DNA of 64,000 nucleotides from Lysobacter changpingensis (GTDB lineage Bacteria; Pseudomonadota; Gammaproteobacteria; Xanthomonadales; Xanthomonadaceae). Both the position numbers and the translations under genes were made by a program. The stretch lies in assembly GCF_017308985.1 (NCBI RefSeq), contig NZ_JADWPE010000003.1, positions 434,001-498,000 of the forward strand, read 5' to 3'. Below, piece after piece: positions 53,103 to 61,721 of the stretch. Position 1 is the stretch's first letter; every line of letters begins with the position of its first letter. The notes under the pieces were generated by a model, which was given only the letters and a program-made list of their open reading frames with translations, was not told the origin of the DNA and searched no databases.

Positions 53103-53969
53103 ATGCACCTGATCCTCCTCAGCGCCCTGTGCAGCGTCCTCGTTTCGGTGCTGCTCAAGCTCGCGCCGCGGACGCGGCTCGATGTCGGACAGCTGGTCAC
53201 CTGGAACTACCTCGCCGCCGGCGCGCTGTGCGCGTGGCTGCTGCGGCCGCCGCTGCACAGCCTCACCCATCCCGACACGCCGTGGGCCGCGCTGCTGGGG
53301 CTCGCGGTGGTGCTGCCGTCGCTGTTCCTCGTGCTCGGCGCGTCGGTGCGCGCGGCAGGCATCGTGCGTACCGACGTGGCGCAGCGACTGTCGTTGCTGC
53401 TGTCGCTGCTGGCAGCGTTCACGCTGTTCGGCGAACGGGCCGACGGGCTGCGGCTGCTCGGCCTCGCGCTGGGGCTGGTGGCCGTCGCCGGCATCGTCGC
53501 GCGGCCCGAACCCGCGCCTGTCGGCGCGGAACGACGGAGCTGGCTCCTGCTGCTCACCGTCTGGATCGGCTTCGCGCTGGTGGACGTGATGCTCAAGCGC
53601 ATCGCCCTGGCGGGCACGCCGTCGATGGCGGCGTTGCAGGCCGCGTTCGCCATCGCCTTCGCGCTGATGTTCGCCACGCAACTCGTGCGCCAGTTGCGCG
53701 GGCGCACGCGGTTGTCATGGCGCAACTTCGGCGGCGGGCTGCTGCTCGGACTGCTGAATTTCGGCAACATCATCTTCTACGTGCGCGCGCACCAGGCGCT
53801 GCCGGACAGCCCGTCGGTCGTGTTCGCGGCCATGAACATCGGCGTGGTCGTGCTGGGCACGCTGGTGGGCGTGTTCGCGTTCGGCGAGAAGACCAGCCGA
53901 TGGAACCGCGCGGCGATCGTCCTGGCGCTGGTCGCCATCGCGCTCATCGCGATGGCGTCGCGCGCGTAG
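53103..53969 (+). CDS. DMT-superfamily (EamA) transporter
   Basis: 288 aa with about ten membrane helices in two five-helix halves, as in EamA-type drug/metabolite exporters. The first half begins MHLILLSALCSVLVSVLLKL. The second half begins near residue 145 (SWLLLLTVWIGFALVDVML). The second half ends NIGVVVLGTLVGVFAFGEKTS, a common EamA motif. The inner membrane location is certain. The substrate (amino acid, nucleotide sugar or other metabolite) cannot be inferred. It is probably co-transcribed with the glutamine amidotransferase gene 49 bp downstream. Confidence 0.88.
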   Translation: MHLILLSALCSVLVSVLLKLAPRTRLDVGQLVTWNYLAAGALCAWLLRPPLHSLTHPDTPWAALLGLAVVLPSLFLVLGASVRAAGIVRTDVAQRLSLLLSLLAAFTLFGERADGLRLLGLALGLVAVAGIVARPEPAPVGAERRSWLLLLTVWIGFALVDVMLKRIALAGTPSMAALQAAFAIAFALMFATQLVRQLRGRTRLSWRNFGGGLLLGLLNFGNIIFYVRAHQALPDSPSVVFAAMNIGVVVLGTLVGVFAFGEKTSRWNRAAIVLALVAIALIAMASRA

Positions 53970-54018
53970 CGGCGGCGGATTTGGCATAGTCGAACGCCGC
54001 CCGCCGCCCCGCTCCACC

Positions 54019-54786
54019 ATGCCCCGCCTGCTCGTCTTCCAGCACGTCGCCGCCGAACCGCTGGGCACGCTCGATCCGCTGATCCGCCGGCGCGGGCACC
54101 GCATCCGGTTCGCCAATTTCGAGCGGCAGCCGGATTTCGAGCCGAACGTGGACCGTTATCGCGGCCTGATCGTGCTCGGCGGGCCGATGAACGTCGAGGA
54201 CCAGGCGCGGCGACCGCACCTGAAGACCGAACTGCGCGCGATCGAACGCATGCTCGAACAGGGCAAGCCCGTGCTCGGCATCTGCCTGGGCGCGCAGCTG
54301 CTCGCGCACGTGCTCGGCGCGCCGGTGCGGCGGCACGAGGCGCCCGAGATCGGCTGGTATCCGCTGCGAACGACGGACGCCGGCCGCGAGGATCCGGTGC
54401 TTTCGCCGCTGGGCGACATGGCGCCGGTGTTCCAGTGGCATCGCTACAGCTTCGAGGTGCCGCGCGAGGCCACGCACCTGGCCAGCACCTCCAGCTGCGA
54501 GCACCAGGCCTTCCGCCATGGCGAGAACGCGTACGGCTTCCAGTTCCACCTGGAGATGGACGAGGCGCTGATCGAACGCTGGCTGCGCAATCCGGCGTAT
54601 CGCGAGGAACTGGCGGAACTGGGCGGGCTCGATCCGGCGCGTGCCGATGTCGAGGCGATCCGGCGCCACACGCACGAGCACATCGCCGGCATGCAGGCGC
54701 GGGCGGACGAGGTGTTCAACCGCTTCCTCGATCTGGTCGGCCGGCCGCAGCGGCGGATCACGCTGCCTTCGCGCGAGTGGGTCTGA
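54019..54786 (+). CDS. Class I glutamine amidotransferase-like protein
   Basis: 255 aa. The GATase triad is intact: Cys89 (GICLGAQLLAHVLG), His177 and Glu179 (AYGFQFHLEMDEA). GGPMNV gives the oxyanion-strand region. Stand-alone members of this class deliver ammonia from glutamine or cut gamma-glutamyl bonds; no synthase partner is attached or adjacent. The C-terminal helix-rich extension (RHTHEHIAGMQARADEVFNR) is unusual in length for GuaA-type domains. It follows a DMT transporter on the same strand, which may hint at amine or amino-acid handling. Confidence 0.9.
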   Translation: MPRLLVFQHVAAEPLGTLDPLIRRRGHRIRFANFERQPDFEPNVDRYRGLIVLGGPMNVEDQARRPHLKTELRAIERMLEQGKPVLGICLGAQLLAHVLGAPVRRHEAPEIGWYPLRTTDAGREDPVLSPLGDMAPVFQWHRYSFEVPREATHLASTSSCEHQAFRHGENAYGFQFHLEMDEALIERWLRNPAYREELAELGGLDPARADVEAIRRHTHEHIAGMQARADEVFNRFLDLVGRPQRRITLPSREWV

Positions 54787-54870
54787 ACTCCCGCGCGGGC
54801 TTGGTGTGAAAGCTCTAGAGCCGGGCGCGAAGGTGACCGGACCCCAGCCACTCCCATCGAGGGACCCCGC

Positions 54871-55467
54871 ATGGCGAAGTTCAAGAAAGCGGCCGGCACC
54901 AGCACGGCACAGGGCGCACGCCCGCGCAAAAAGACCGGCACGCGGACTGAACAGCAGCAGGCCGACCAGCTCTCGCGCAGCCTGAGCGAATCGGCGCAGC
55001 AGATCTGGCTGGCCGGCGTGGGCGCGTTCTCGCGCGCGCAGGCCGAAGGCACGAAGCTGTTCGATGCGCTGATCAAGGAAGGCACTACACTGGAACAAAC
55101 CGCGCGCCGCCTCGCCGGCGGCCAGGCCGACGCGATGCGCGACGCGGTCGGCTCGAAGGTGGGCCAGGCGCGCGAACGCGCGGCGGACACCTGGGATCGA
55201 CTGGAAAAGGTGTTCGAGGATCGCGTGCAGCGTGCGCTGGTGAAGCTGGGCGTGCCCGGTCGCGACGATCTCAACGAACTCAGTCGCCGCGTCGATGCGC
55301 TCACGAGCGAACTGCGCCGCCAGGGCGGCACCGCCGCTGCACGCAAGTCGCCCGCCGGCAAGTCGCCGGCCCGGAAGGCCACCGCCAGCCGGCAGGCGAC
55401 GCAGGCGCCGGCCGCGCGCAAGTCGCCACGCAAGGCGACGCGCGCGCGATCCAGCGCGACGACCTGA
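54871..55467 (+). CDS. Phasin family protein with histone-like tail
   Basis: 198 aa. Residues about 28-145 are the phasin helix bundle (SRSLSESAQQIWLAGVGAFSRAQAEGTKLFDALIKEG, then RLEKVFEDRVQRALVKLGVP), which coats PHA granules. The last ~50 residues are Lys/Ala/Ser/Arg-rich (ARKSPAGKSPARKATASRQA), like the PhaF and AlgP-type histone-H1-like tails that bind DNA and share granules at division. No PHA synthase gene is in the window. A strong terminator follows. Confidence 0.9.
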   Translation: MAKFKKAAGTSTAQGARPRKKTGTRTEQQQADQLSRSLSESAQQIWLAGVGAFSRAQAEGTKLFDALIKEGTTLEQTARRLAGGQADAMRDAVGSKVGQARERAADTWDRLEKVFEDRVQRALVKLGVPGRDDLNELSRRVDALTSELRRQGGTAAARKSPAGKSPARKATASRQATQAPAARKSPRKATRARSSATT

Positions 55468-55509
55468 TCCCTACCGCTTCAACGCCCGGCCCTCTCGCCG
55501 GACACCGAC

Positions 55510-55578
55510 AAGCCCGCCAGTCCGCGTCTTCCGTATGCTCCCCTCCCCTTACGGTTTCGGACTGGCGGGCTTTCTCTT
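55510..55578 (+). terminator. Terminator after the phasin gene
   Basis: A 15-bp perfect inverted repeat (AAGCCCGCCAGTCCG at 55510-55524 and its complement at 55558-55572, 33-bp loop) is followed by TTTCTCTT. The long loop makes it atypical, but the stem is very stable. Confidence 0.75.
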
Positions 55579-55670
55579 GCGCGCAGCCAACCGGCGCACG
55601 TGATCCGCGCCACACGGGGCGCCACGCCGCTGTCGTATAGTCGCCAGCCTCCGACATCTCCGGGCTGTGC

Positions 55671-56636
55671 ATGCTGGCTGGCTTTTCCCTGACGATCGCG
55701 CTCCTCATCACCGTCCTGCTGGGCGCCGCCGCGACGGCGTGGCTGTGGCTGGTGCGTCGAAGGCAGGAGGAGACCGCCGCCGGCATCGGCGCGTTGGCCG
55801 ACATGCGCTGGCGCGAGTTCTCGCGACTGGTGGTGGAAGCCTTGCAGACACGGGGCTTCGAAGCCGAATCGATCGAACAGACGCTCGAACGCGGCCCGCA
55901 GGCCGAACTGCGCCTGCGACGCGATGGCCGCACCTGGCTGCTGGCATGCAAGCTGGCCGCCGCGCGTTCGCGTCTGGGCGTGGCGACGGTGCGCGAACTG
56001 ACCGACTCGGTACGTTTCAACGGAGCCGCCGGCGGCCTGCTCGCCACACCGGCGCGCATCGACGCGGACGCACGCAAGGCAGCCGATGGCCTGGAACTGT
56101 TCGACGGCAACGCGCTGTGGGCGCTGGTCGGCCCGATGCTGCCGGCCTCGCTGCGTGACGACCTCACCGCCAATGCACGCCGGCGCAGCGTGCGCGAGAC
56201 CGCGCTGGCGTGGGTCGGGGCACTGGTGCTGGGCGTCGCGGCGGGGTTCGTGCCGGCGCTGATGCAGGACGACCCGGCGGCGGCGACGCCGGTCGAGGCA
56301 CCCGCCGCGCCCACGCCGGCGCAACCGGCTTCGACTGGGCCACAGGTTCCCGTTGCGGATCCGTCGCTCGCCGCTCCCGCCGACCCGAACCGCGAGCAGT
56401 TCGAACGCGGCGAAGTGATCCACGCGATCGCCGCGCTGCCGTGGGTCGAACGCGTGATGTGGTCGACCAGTTCGACGCTGGTGATCCAGCAGCGCGAAGA
56501 CGTGGACCAGCACGACGTGCACGAGGTCTGCAACGTCCTCGCGCGTTACGACGCGCTGCGCGCCTCGCGCCTGCAGCTGCAGCCGCCGGCGGCGAGCGAG
56601 CGGAAGGTGCGGTTCCTGCAGTGCCGGGCGTACTGA
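55671..56636 (+). CDS. Membrane protein with Mrr-like nuclease-fold domain
   Basis: 321 aa. An N-terminal helix (FSLTIALLITVLLGAAATAWLW) precedes a domain (about 40-165) resembling Mrr-type restriction-endonuclease-like folds: MRWREFSRLVVEALQTRGFE, then WLLACKLA..., GVATVRELTDSVRFNGA, LLATPARIDADARKAADG. The usual catalytic E-x-K strand reads LLACKLA, so only Lys is kept and the acidic residue is missing; activity is uncertain. A second hydrophobic stretch (LAWVGALVLGVAAGFVPALM) and a Pro/Ala linker lead to a C-terminal periplasmic domain with one Cys pair. Role unknown. Confidence 0.75.
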   Translation: MLAGFSLTIALLITVLLGAAATAWLWLVRRRQEETAAGIGALADMRWREFSRLVVEALQTRGFEAESIEQTLERGPQAELRLRRDGRTWLLACKLAAARSRLGVATVRELTDSVRFNGAAGGLLATPARIDADARKAADGLELFDGNALWALVGPMLPASLRDDLTANARRRSVRETALAWVGALVLGVAAGFVPALMQDDPAAATPVEAPAAPTPAQPASTGPQVPVADPSLAAPADPNREQFERGEVIHAIAALPWVERVMWSTSSTLVIQQREDVDQHDVHEVCNVLARYDALRASRLQLQPPAASERKVRFLQCRAY

Positions 56637-56645
56637 GGCCTTGAA

Positions 56646-56682
56646 GCCCCTCTCCTCCGGAAGAGCGGTCGGGGTGAGGGTC
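56646..56682. repeat. C-rich/G-rich hairpin repeat (divergent copy)
   Basis: GCCCCTCTCCTCCGGAAGAG then GGTCGGGGTGAGGG; a weak copy of the family seen at 5.2, 15.0, 35.4, 43.7 and 45.8 kb. Confidence 0.45.
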
Positions 56683-56726
56683 GGCGGTGGGGGATGCGAC
56701 CCGATCGCCGGTGTGACAAGGCTTTT

Positions 56727-56797
56727 GTAGCCCGGGTAAGCGAAGCGCACCCGGGGATTTCGCGCACTACCCGGGTGCGCTTCGCTTACCCGGGCTA
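56727..56797. repeat. Inverted pair of GTAG-headed palindromic repeats
   Basis: A forward copy at 56727-56756 and an inverted copy at 56769-56797, separated by 12 bp. The two copies are nearly perfect complements, so the pair can form a long stem. It is followed by short CTACAA repeats (56794-56820). Confidence 0.85.
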
Positions 56798-56860
56798 CAA
56801 GAGCTACAAAGGCTACAAGAGCCACAAGACCGGCAACGATGCTGAGGTGCCCTCAGCCTG

Positions 56861-56884
56861 GATCCCGGCCTTCGCCGGGATGAC
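56861..56884. repeat. GATCCCGG...CCGGGATGAC inverted repeat
   Basis: ATCCCGGC and GCCGGGAT flank TTC-type loop sequence; related to the palindrome at 52935-52960. Confidence 0.7.
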
Positions 56885-56914
56885 GATGGTCAGTTGGTCC
56901 GTCGATCGACCGCG

Positions 56915-58909
56915 CTACCAATGCACCCCACGCATCAGCGCCGCGAACGCGATCTGCTCGCTGCTCGGCGCGACTTCGCCCTTCAGCGCCTGCTTGTCGC
57001 CGCGCGCGGCGGCGGAATCGGGGAACAATTCGAAGGCGGTGCTCATGATCACTTCGTAAGCCTTCGGGGCCAGTGCGTTCACCACCGAAGCGAAGATGCC
57101 CAGGCGCGTCGCAATGCGGCTGGGGCGTTCGATGATGCCCTTGATCACCAGGTCCGCCGCCTCTTCCGGCGTCAGCGTCGGCACGCTGTCGTACATCCGG
57201 GTCGGAGCGATCATTGGCGTCTTCACCAGCGGCATGTTGATCGTGGTGAAGCAGATGCCCTTGCCCGACAGTTCGCCCTGCGCGCATCGGCTCCACGCGT
57301 CCAGCGCGGCTTTCGACGCCACGTAGGCCGAAAAACGCGGCGAATTGGCGAGCACGCCGATCGAGCTGATGTTGATGATGTGGCCCTTCCGGCGCTGCGT
57401 CATGCCGGGCAGGAAACCCATGATCAGGCGCAGGCTGCCGAAATAATTCAGTTGCATCGTGCGTTCGAAATCGTGGAAGCGGTCGTAGCTGAGCTCGATC
57501 GAACGACGGATCGAGCGTCCGGCGTTGTTCACCAGCACGTCGCAACGGCCGTGCTCTTCCAGCACGGTTTTCACCAGGCGGTCGCAGTCGTCCATGTCCG
57601 CCAGGTCGGCGGTGTAGGCGAACACCTTGCCGCCGGCAGCGTTCATGTCGTCGCGGGCCTTGAACAGTTCCTCCTCGCCACGCGCGACGATGATCGTGAT
57701 CGCGCCGGCTTCGGCCACGCGCTGCGCGGTCGCCAGGCCGATGCCCGACGAACCGCCGGTGATCACCACGACCTTGTTGCGCACCTTGCCCTTGAGGCTG
57801 CGGTCGACGAACAGGTCCGGGTCGAGGTGGCGTTCCCAGTAATCCCACAGCCGCCACGCGTAGGTGTCCAGCGCCGGCACGTGGATGCCGCTTCCCTTGA
57901 GCGCACGCTCGGCCTCGCGATTGTCGAAGCGAGTCGGGTAGGCGAGGAACTTCAACACCTGCTTGGGGATCTTGAAATCGCGCAGCAGCATGCCGACGAA
58001 ACGCCGCACCGGCGGCAGGTTCGCCACCGCACCGCGCACGCTGCCGGGGATGAAGGCGAACATGCGCGCGTCGATGCGCATGGTCATCTCCGGCGAATGC
58101 CCGGCGCGCGCGAAGGTGTTGAGCACCTCGCCCACGCGCAACGGCTCGGGGTCGGTCAGGTGGAAACAGTGGCCGTCCAGGCGCGGCTTGTGTGCGATGT
58201 GGTCCATCGCGTCGACCACGTAATCCACGGGCACGATGTTGATGCGACCGCCTTCCAGGCCGAGCATCGGCATCCACGGCGGCAGCATCTCGCGCAGTTT
58301 CTTGAGGAAGGTGAAGAAGAAATACGGGCCGTCGATCTTGTCCATCTCGCCGGTGCGCGAGTGGCCGACCACCATGCCGGGACGATAGATGCGCCATTTC
58401 ACGCGCGTTTCCCGCCGGACCAGCCCTTCGGAGTCGTGCTTGGTGCGAAGGTAGGGATCGTCCAGTCCCTCGGCTTCGTCGAACATGTCCTCGCGGAACA
58501 CGCCCGGATACAGGCCGGCGGCGGCGATCGAACTGGTGTGGTGGAACACGCCGGCTTCCAGCGCCGCCGCGAGATCCAGCGCATGCCGAGTGCCGTCGAC
58601 GTTGGCCGCGTACTGGGCCTCCGGCTTGGCGGTGAGGTCGTAGATCGCCGCGAGGTGGAAGAAGTGCTTCACCTTGCCCTTCAGCGCACGCACCTGTGCG
58701 GCGGAGACGCCGCACGTTTCCTGCGTCATGTCGCCTTCGACCGGGACCACGCGCTTCATGTCCCAGGCCATCTTCTTCGCGACGGCGTCGAGCTTCCTGC
58801 GCGAATCCTTCCGCACCAGCACGTAGACCGTGCCCTTGCGCTGGCGGAGCAGCCGGTCGACCAGGAAGCGGCCGATGAAACCCGTGGCACCGGTGACGAA
58901 GTAGCTCAT
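56915..58909 (-). CDS. Two-domain fatty acyl-CoA reductase (SDR-SDR)
   Basis: 664 aa, starting MSYFVTGATGFIGRFLVDRL with GGGAGAGG upstream. The N-terminal extended SDR (TGATGFIG, NIVPVDYVVDAMDH, YLRTK as YxxxK) is fused to a C-terminal classical SDR (ITGGSSGIGLATA near residue 382, NNAGRSIRR, YVASK as YxxxK). This layout and length fit bacterial fatty acyl-CoA reductases that make fatty alcohols for wax esters in two NADPH steps. Both active sites look intact. The divergent acyl-CoA binding protein gene supports an acyl-CoA substrate. Exact chain preference is unknown. Confidence 0.88.
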   Translation of the reverse strand: MSYFVTGATGFIGRFLVDRLLRQRKGTVYVLVRKDSRRKLDAVAKKMAWDMKRVVPVEGDMTQETCGVSAAQVRALKGKVKHFFHLAAIYDLTAKPEAQYAANVDGTRHALDLAAALEAGVFHHTSSIAAAGLYPGVFREDMFDEAEGLDDPYLRTKHDSEGLVRRETRVKWRIYRPGMVVGHSRTGEMDKIDGPYFFFTFLKKLREMLPPWMPMLGLEGGRINIVPVDYVVDAMDHIAHKPRLDGHCFHLTDPEPLRVGEVLNTFARAGHSPEMTMRIDARMFAFIPGSVRGAVANLPPVRRFVGMLLRDFKIPKQVLKFLAYPTRFDNREAERALKGSGIHVPALDTYAWRLWDYWERHLDPDLFVDRSLKGKVRNKVVVITGGSSGIGLATAQRVAEAGAITIIVARGEEELFKARDDMNAAGGKVFAYTADLADMDDCDRLVKTVLEEHGRCDVLVNNAGRSIRRSIELSYDRFHDFERTMQLNYFGSLRLIMGFLPGMTQRRKGHIINISSIGVLANSPRFSAYVASKAALDAWSRCAQGELSGKGICFTTINMPLVKTPMIAPTRMYDSVPTLTPEEAADLVIKGIIERPSRIATRLGIFASVVNALAPKAYEVIMSTAFELFPDSAAARGDKQALKGEVAPSSEQIAFAALMRGVHW

Positions 58910-59059
58910 TGCCCTCTCCCCGACCTTGTGTCCGCCGCGCGGCGTGGCTCCTACGTTGCCAGAGGCCCCGCTCCGTCACAATTCCCCGCCGTATTGACCA
59001 CCCCGACGGTGCGTGAGGTAATTCCGGCCACGATCCCGCCTCGCCGGAGGGCCGCCGCC

Positions 59060-59317
59060 ATGGCCGACCTGCAGTCCGCTTTCGAACAAGCCGCGAAGGA
59101 CGTCCAGGGCCTGCCCGAGCGCCCTGACAACGACACCCTGCTGCGCCTGTACGCGCTCTACAAGCAGGGCTCCGAAGGCGACGTCGCCGGGCCGAAGCCG
59201 GGGTTCTTCGATTTCGTCGGCACCGCCAAGTACGAGGCCTGGGCGAAGCTCAAGGGCATGTGCAGCGACGATGCCAAGCAGAAGTACATCGACCTGGTGA
59301 AAAAGCTGCGCGCCTGA
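59060..59317 (+). CDS. Acyl-CoA binding protein
   Basis: 85 aa; GGAGGG precedes the ATG. It is the classical four-helix ACBP: MADLQSAFEQAAKDVQGLPE, then LLRLYALYKQGSEGDV, GFFDFVGTAKYEAWAKLKGM, KQKYIDLVKKL. The conserved YKQxxxGD and AKxxAWxxLKG ligand residues are present. It binds long-chain acyl-CoA and shields or delivers it. Divergent from the fatty acyl-CoA reductase across 150 bp and followed by a TetR gene, it forms a compact acyl-CoA module. Confidence 0.95.
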   Translation: MADLQSAFEQAAKDVQGLPERPDNDTLLRLYALYKQGSEGDVAGPKPGFFDFVGTAKYEAWAKLKGMCSDDAKQKYIDLVKKLRA

Positions 59318-59345
59318 CACGCGCCGCAGCCGCCCGACACGACCG

Positions 59346-59972
59346 ATGGCGAAACAGACACGCCAGCGCATCCTCGACAGCGCATTGACGATGTTCAACG
59401 CCCTGGGCGAACCGAACGTCACCACCAACCACATCGCCGACGAGCTGGAGATCAGCCCGGGCAACCTGTACTACCACTTCCGCAACAAGGACGACATCAT
59501 CGAGCAGTTGTTCGCGCGCTTCGAGGAGCGCATGGACGCCGCGCTCGCCGCGCCGGAGGGACGGCTGCCGGGGCTGGAGGACATCTGGCTGCAGCTGCAC
59601 CTGGTGTTCGAATGCATCTGGGATTACCGCTTCCTGCATCGCGACCTGGTGGAGATCCTCAGCCGCAACCGTCGCCTGCGGCTGCGCTTCGCGCGCATCC
59701 TGCGACGCGCCAACGACCAGGCGCATACGGTGATGCGCGGGCTGGTGCAGGCGGGAATCATGCGCGCGTCGAAGGACGAACTCGCCGCCACGGCGACGAA
59801 CGTGCTGGTCATCGCCACCTTCTGGCTGAACTACGCCGCCGCGCGCGGCGACAAGGACGAACACGCGGCGATCCGCGACGGCATCGTGCAGGTGATGATG
59901 CTGCTGGCGCCGTTCCTTCGCGATGCGGAACGGGTGCATCTCAATACGCTGACGCGGGCGTATCTGGACTGA
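59346..59972 (+). CDS. TetR-family transcriptional regulator
   Basis: 208 aa. The N-terminal helix-turn-helix (TRQRILDSALTMFNALGEPN, then VTTNHIADELEISPGNLYYHFRNKDDI) is canonical for TetR. The C-terminal ligand domain is helical with aromatic-rich segments (WDYRFLHRDLVEILSRN). Co-directional with and 28 bp after the acyl-CoA binding protein, it is likely to respond to an acyl-CoA or fatty alcohol and control this locus. This is inferred from position; no operator was identified. Confidence 0.9.
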   Translation: MAKQTRQRILDSALTMFNALGEPNVTTNHIADELEISPGNLYYHFRNKDDIIEQLFARFEERMDAALAAPEGRLPGLEDIWLQLHLVFECIWDYRFLHRDLVEILSRNRRLRLRFARILRRANDQAHTVMRGLVQAGIMRASKDELAATATNVLVIATFWLNYAAARGDKDEHAAIRDGIVQVMMLLAPFLRDAERVHLNTLTRAYLD

Positions 59973-60094
59973 AAGACACCTCGTCTCACTGCCCACTCCA
60001 CCCGCAGGAACACCCGTCCCGCCCCTTGCCCCCCTTGCCAGCCCCCGGGCGCAGGCGGGATGCTGCGCGCTCGACCCGCACCGAGGCACCGCCG

Positions 60095-60949
60095 ATGGCC
60101 GCGAAGTCCAGTTGGGCCGCCTTTCCGCACGATGCCAGGAGCTTCGCCTACGCCGGCGAGGGCCTGAAAAAAGCCTGGTCGAAGCTGCATGCCGGCGACG
60201 CGGAGCCCTACCCCGACGCGCGACGCGCGGCCACCCTCCTGGCCGCCGCTGGCAAGGCGGCGCCAAAAGGCATGGAAGCCGATTCGCTTGCTGCGGCGTT
60301 GCAGGACGCCTGGCGGGCCTTCCATCGCGGCGATTTCCAGGTCGCTTACGACGCGGGGGTGGCGCTAGGGCCGATCGGCGCCTCGGTGGCGGTGAAGGCA
60401 CTCGGCATCCACACGACGTACCTGGTCCACGCGGACGAGGAGCGCCTGCGGCGGTTCGAACAGGGCGCGAAGCTGGCCGAAGCGGCCATCAAGGCGCTGC
60501 CCGATGAAGCGAACAGCCACTACCGCTACGCCTTCGCGCTGGGCCGTTACAGCCAGGGACTGAGCATCGCCAAGGCGCTGAAGGCCGGGATCGCGGGCAA
60601 GGTCCGCGGGGCGCTGGAAGCCACGCTGGATCTTTCCCCCAAGCACGCCGAGGCGCACACCGCGATGGCGCTCTACCACGCCGAAATCATCGGCAAGGTC
60701 GGCGCGATGATCGGCGGCCTGACCTACGGCGCGAAAGCCGGGGAAGCGGAGAAACACATCGCCACGGCGCTCAAGCTCACGCCCGACTCGCCGATCGCCC
60801 ACATCGAACACGGCAACGTGTTGATGCTGCTGCACGGCGACAAGAAGGAAGATGCAGCCGCCGCCGAATACGAGAAAGCGGCCAGGCTCAAGCCGCTCGA
60901 CGCGATGGAAGCGCTGGATGCGGACTACGCGGCATCGCAGCTGGAATAG
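60095..60949 (+). CDS. TPR-like repeat protein
   Basis: 284 aa; GAGG at 60083-60086 precedes the ATG. It is soluble and mostly helical. The second half has TPR-type helix pairs (PDEANSHYRYAFALGRYSQG, LSPKHAEAHTAMALYHAEII, LTPDSPIAHIEHGNVLMLL). The first half (MAAKSSWAAFPHDARSFAYAGEGLKKAWSKLHAGD) is less clear. I do not recognise a specific family. It probably scaffolds protein interactions in the cytoplasm. It follows the TetR gene but is convergent with a response regulator. Confidence 0.78.
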   Translation: MAAKSSWAAFPHDARSFAYAGEGLKKAWSKLHAGDAEPYPDARRAATLLAAAGKAAPKGMEADSLAAALQDAWRAFHRGDFQVAYDAGVALGPIGASVAVKALGIHTTYLVHADEERLRRFEQGAKLAEAAIKALPDEANSHYRYAFALGRYSQGLSIAKALKAGIAGKVRGALEATLDLSPKHAEAHTAMALYHAEIIGKVGAMIGGLTYGAKAGEAEKHIATALKLTPDSPIAHIEHGNVLMLLHGDKKEDAAAAEYEKAARLKPLDAMEALDADYAASQLE

Positions 60950-60963
60950 CTTGGGTGCCGGAG

Positions 60964-61593
60964 TCAGAGCTCCGGATGCAGCATCCCGAGGTAGCCCCGC
61001 TCCCGCGCCACGCGGGCGAGCGCCGGCAAGGTGCGCACCCCCAGCTTCACCATCAGGCTCGTGCGGTGCCGGTACAGGGTCTTCACGCTGATGCCGAGGT
61101 CGGCGGCGATCGCCTTCGGCGGCAGCTCGGACAGCAGGCCGCGCAGGGTTTCCAGTTCGCGCGGGGTCAGGCCGAAATCGCGCGAGCGGTCCACCGCCTG
61201 CCCGACGTCGCTGCTCAGCGCCACGTCGCCCTTCATCACACGGTCGAGCACCGTCACGAGTTCCGCGATCGCGGCGGTCTTGGTCACGTACCCGTGGGCG
61301 CCTTCGTCCAGCGCCCGTAGCACCACGCCCGGATCGCTGTGCATGCTGACGACGACCCGACGCACCTGCGGCAACTTCTTCCCGAGCGTGCGCAGCAGGA
61401 CGAGGCCGCCTTCGGCGGTCGTCAGGCTGAGGTCGATGACCGCCACGTCGATGGGACGGATGCGGACGATCTCGAGCGCCTGCGCAGCGTCGGCGGCTTC
61501 GGCGACCACTTCATAGCGGCCCGTATTGTGGAAAAGGCGTTTGAAGCCTTCCCGGACGATCGCGTGGTCGTCCACAAGGAGTGTGCGGATCAT
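60964..61593 (-). CDS. NarL/FixJ-family response regulator
   Basis: 209 aa. Residues 1-120 are a receiver domain (LLVDDHAIVREGF, phospho-acceptor Asp54 in VAVIDLSL, a Lys in YVTKTA). Residues about 140-200 are a LuxR-type helix-turn-helix (LTPRELETLRGLLSELPPKAIAADLGISVKTLYRHR). It binds DNA when phosphorylated. No histidine kinase is adjacent, so it is an orphan in this window. The 128 bp after its start contain the tRNA-Val promoter. The target is unknown. Confidence 0.94.
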   Translation of the reverse strand: MIRTLLVDDHAIVREGFKRLFHNTGRYEVVAEAADAAQALEIVRIRPIDVAVIDLSLTTAEGGLVLLRTLGKKLPQVRRVVVSMHSDPGVVLRALDEGAHGYVTKTAAIAELVTVLDRVMKGDVALSSDVGQAVDRSRDFGLTPRELETLRGLLSELPPKAIAADLGISVKTLYRHRTSLMVKLGVRTLPALARVARERGYLGMLHPEL

Positions 61594-61677
61594 TCCGCGA
61601 GTTTCCTTGACCGCAAGGGCCGGTGTAAGCGGAATATTCTGATTGTGATGAGGAAGAGTCCCAATCGGACAGGGGTG

Positions 61678-61708
61678 TTGCCAACCTCCCGCCTCTTTGC
61701 GCTATACT
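61678..61708 (+). promoter_or_regulatory. Promoter of tRNA-Val
   Basis: TTGCCA (61678-61683) and TATACT (61703-61708) with a 19-bp spacer, 13 bases before the mature tRNA. The spacing is slightly long but the -10 is near consensus. Confidence 0.6.
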
Positions 61709-61721
61709 GCGCAGCCCTTAC

